From an uncultured Ruminococcus sp. (GTDB taxonomy: Bacteria > Bacillota > Clostridia > UBA1212 > UBA1255): DNA of 7,052 nucleotides. The notes beneath the pieces are model-generated. The model saw only the letters and a list, made by a program, of their open reading frames with translations. It was not told where the DNA came from and did not search any database. Position numbers and translations under genes: made by a program. This document shows, one piece after another, positions 6,348 to 7,052 of the stretch (position 1 is the stretch's first letter; every line of letters begins with the position of its first letter). The stretch is from NCBI GenBank assembly GCA_902782885.1, contig CACZOW010000332.1:1-7052 (forward strand). Reading direction: 5' to 3'.

Positions 6348-6794
6348 TTATTCTTTGATCAGCTGCTTGATCCAGCGCTTTTCTTTAAGGGAGACTTTGC
6401 CGTCGATGGCGCACACCATCAGACAGGTGGTGATGATGTCGTTTTTGAGGTCGTCCGAGAGCATGCCCAGAAAGTCTACCATGTAGTCCACATCGCTCTT
6501 GATCTCTTTGCCCATCGTTTTATTCTCTTTGACCAGCGCCTTGCAGTAGTCGTAATCTATGCCGCTGCCGAAGAAACGCCGGAGCGCGGGCTCCATGAAC
6601 GCGTACTCCTCTTCGGAAAGCTTCCCGTCGGATACAACGGCGCCCATCAGGAACCGCGCGAAGATCTGCTCGCCGTCGGCGGTAATGTACTGCAGCGCCG
6701 GAATGATGCGCGAGGACAATTCGCCCAGTATCTCGTTATAGCTCTCCACATCCATTTCTTCAAACTCTCTGCAAAGGTCGTTAAACTCTTTCAT
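6348..6794 (-). CDS. TerB-like domain protein
   Basis: A 148-residue, largely helical, acidic protein without signal peptide or membrane segment. Two related helical halves each carry an acidic DGK motif: FLMGAVVSDGKLSEEEYAFM (48-67) and CLMVCAIDGKVSLKEKRWI (126-144). The pattern hydrophobic-x-x-x-D-G-K-(L/V)-S-x-x-E is characteristic of the TerB/DjlA-N fold, where the acidic residues can bind a metal ion. The name comes from tellurite-resistance operons, but stand-alone members are widespread and their role is mostly unknown; no other ter gene is visible here. The start ATG (6792-6794) is preceded by GAGGAG at 6805-6810, ten bases away. It is the first gene of the operon with maf and the M32 peptidase, directly behind the promoter at 6865-6894. 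Confidence 0.8.
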   Translation of the reverse strand: MKEFNDLCREFEEMDVESYNEILGELSSRIIPALQYITADGEQIFARFLMGAVVSDGKLSEEEYAFMEPALRRFFGSGIDYDYCKALVKENKTMGKEIKSDVDYMVDFLGMLSDDLKNDIITTCLMVCAIDGKVSLKEKRWIKQLIKE

Positions 6795-6864
6795 GTTTCA
6801 GTCGCTCCTCTTTTTTATTATTGACGGCGGACCGGCGGCCGCGCCGCGTCCTTTCGCGGTCAAT

Positions 6865-6894
6865 ATTATACACTTTACCCGTTCCGGCGGTCAA
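6865..6894 (-). promoter_or_regulatory. Promoter of the TerB-like / maf / M32 operon
   Basis: Read on the minus strand, TTGACC (6894-6889) and a perfect TATAAT (6870-6865) are separated by 18 bases, one mismatch from the housekeeping consensus. Transcription would start near 6858, giving a GC-rich leader of about 60 bases that contains a CCGCG/CGCGG stem (6844-6848 with 6855-6859) and the palindrome GCGGCCGC. The -35 box includes the stop codon of the upstream minus-strand gene, and no terminator is seen between them, so some readthrough from that gene is likely. Confidence 0.75.
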
Positions 6895-7052
6895 CTGCCC
6901 TTGTACTCCTTATAAGCCTGGTCGGCGCGGATCGACGGCAGGCCCAGCGCGTAGAACGGCACTTCTTCGCGTATTTTTGCGTAACGTTCGACCGCCTCCG
7001 CCGCGTGTTCGCGCGCGATCTCTCCGGCTTTTTCATCTTTTGCGATGCGGCA
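6891..7052 (-). CDS. C-terminal fragment of an unidentified protein
   Basis: An open frame enters from the right edge on the minus strand and ends with TGA at 6891-6893, giving the last 53 residues of a protein whose start is outside the window. The visible part is charged and mostly helical (IAREHAAEAVERYAKIREE), followed by VPFYALGLPSIRADQAYKEY and the end KGS. The codon use (GC-rich third positions) matches the neighbouring genes, which supports real coding. I do not recognise the family from this tail. It is oriented with the operon downstream and its stop codon lies within that operon's -35 box. Confidence 0.65.
   Translation of the reverse strand, partial: CRIAKDEKAGEIAREHAAEAVERYAKIREEVPFYALGLPSIRADQAYKEYKGS

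Overview
The window looks like chromosomal DNA from a moderately high-GC, Gram-positive anaerobe, most likely a Clostridia-type gut or rumen Firmicute. This is inferred from three things: strong GGAGG-type ribosome binding sites, near-consensus sigma-A promoters, and two lipobox lipoproteins, one with a Pro/Thr 'PTEAPT' linker of the kind common in clostridial surface proteins. Species cannot be read from the sequence.

Layout. Positions 1-708 hold no convincing gene. This stretch has a hairpin at the left edge, an AT-rich field (about 123-416) with four spaced copies of a roughly 40-bp element, a GC-rich 53-bp tandem duplication (439-544) next to a strong hairpin, and then a perfect-consensus promoter (595-623). 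That promoter drives two plus-strand lipoprotein genes, 709-2628 and 2666-4066. The first encodes a GH99/GH71-like glycoside-hydrolase-type barrel with a C-terminal CBM9-like sandwich. The second encodes a lipoprotein I do not recognise, with a repetitive linker followed by at least two, perhaps three, related beta-rich domains. They are 37 bp apart and most likely co-transcribed, giving two membrane-anchored extracellular proteins that plausibly act on or bind a glycan.

A bidirectional terminator (4108-4152) separates this pair from a convergent minus-strand operon. Read right to left, that operon holds a TerB-like protein (6348-6794), a Maf nucleotide pyrophosphatase (5679-6335) and an M32 metallocarboxypeptidase (4174-5673). 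Its promoter is at 6865-6894, and the promoter's -35 box contains the stop codon of a further minus-strand gene that runs off the right edge (6891-7052). These are cytoplasmic housekeeping-type genes with no obvious link to the lipoprotein pair.

I see no defence system, mobile element with a transposase, CRISPR array, tRNA or rRNA. The least explained items are the repeat field at 123-544, the second lipoprotein, and the apparent loss of one GH99-type acidic residue in the first lipoprotein.
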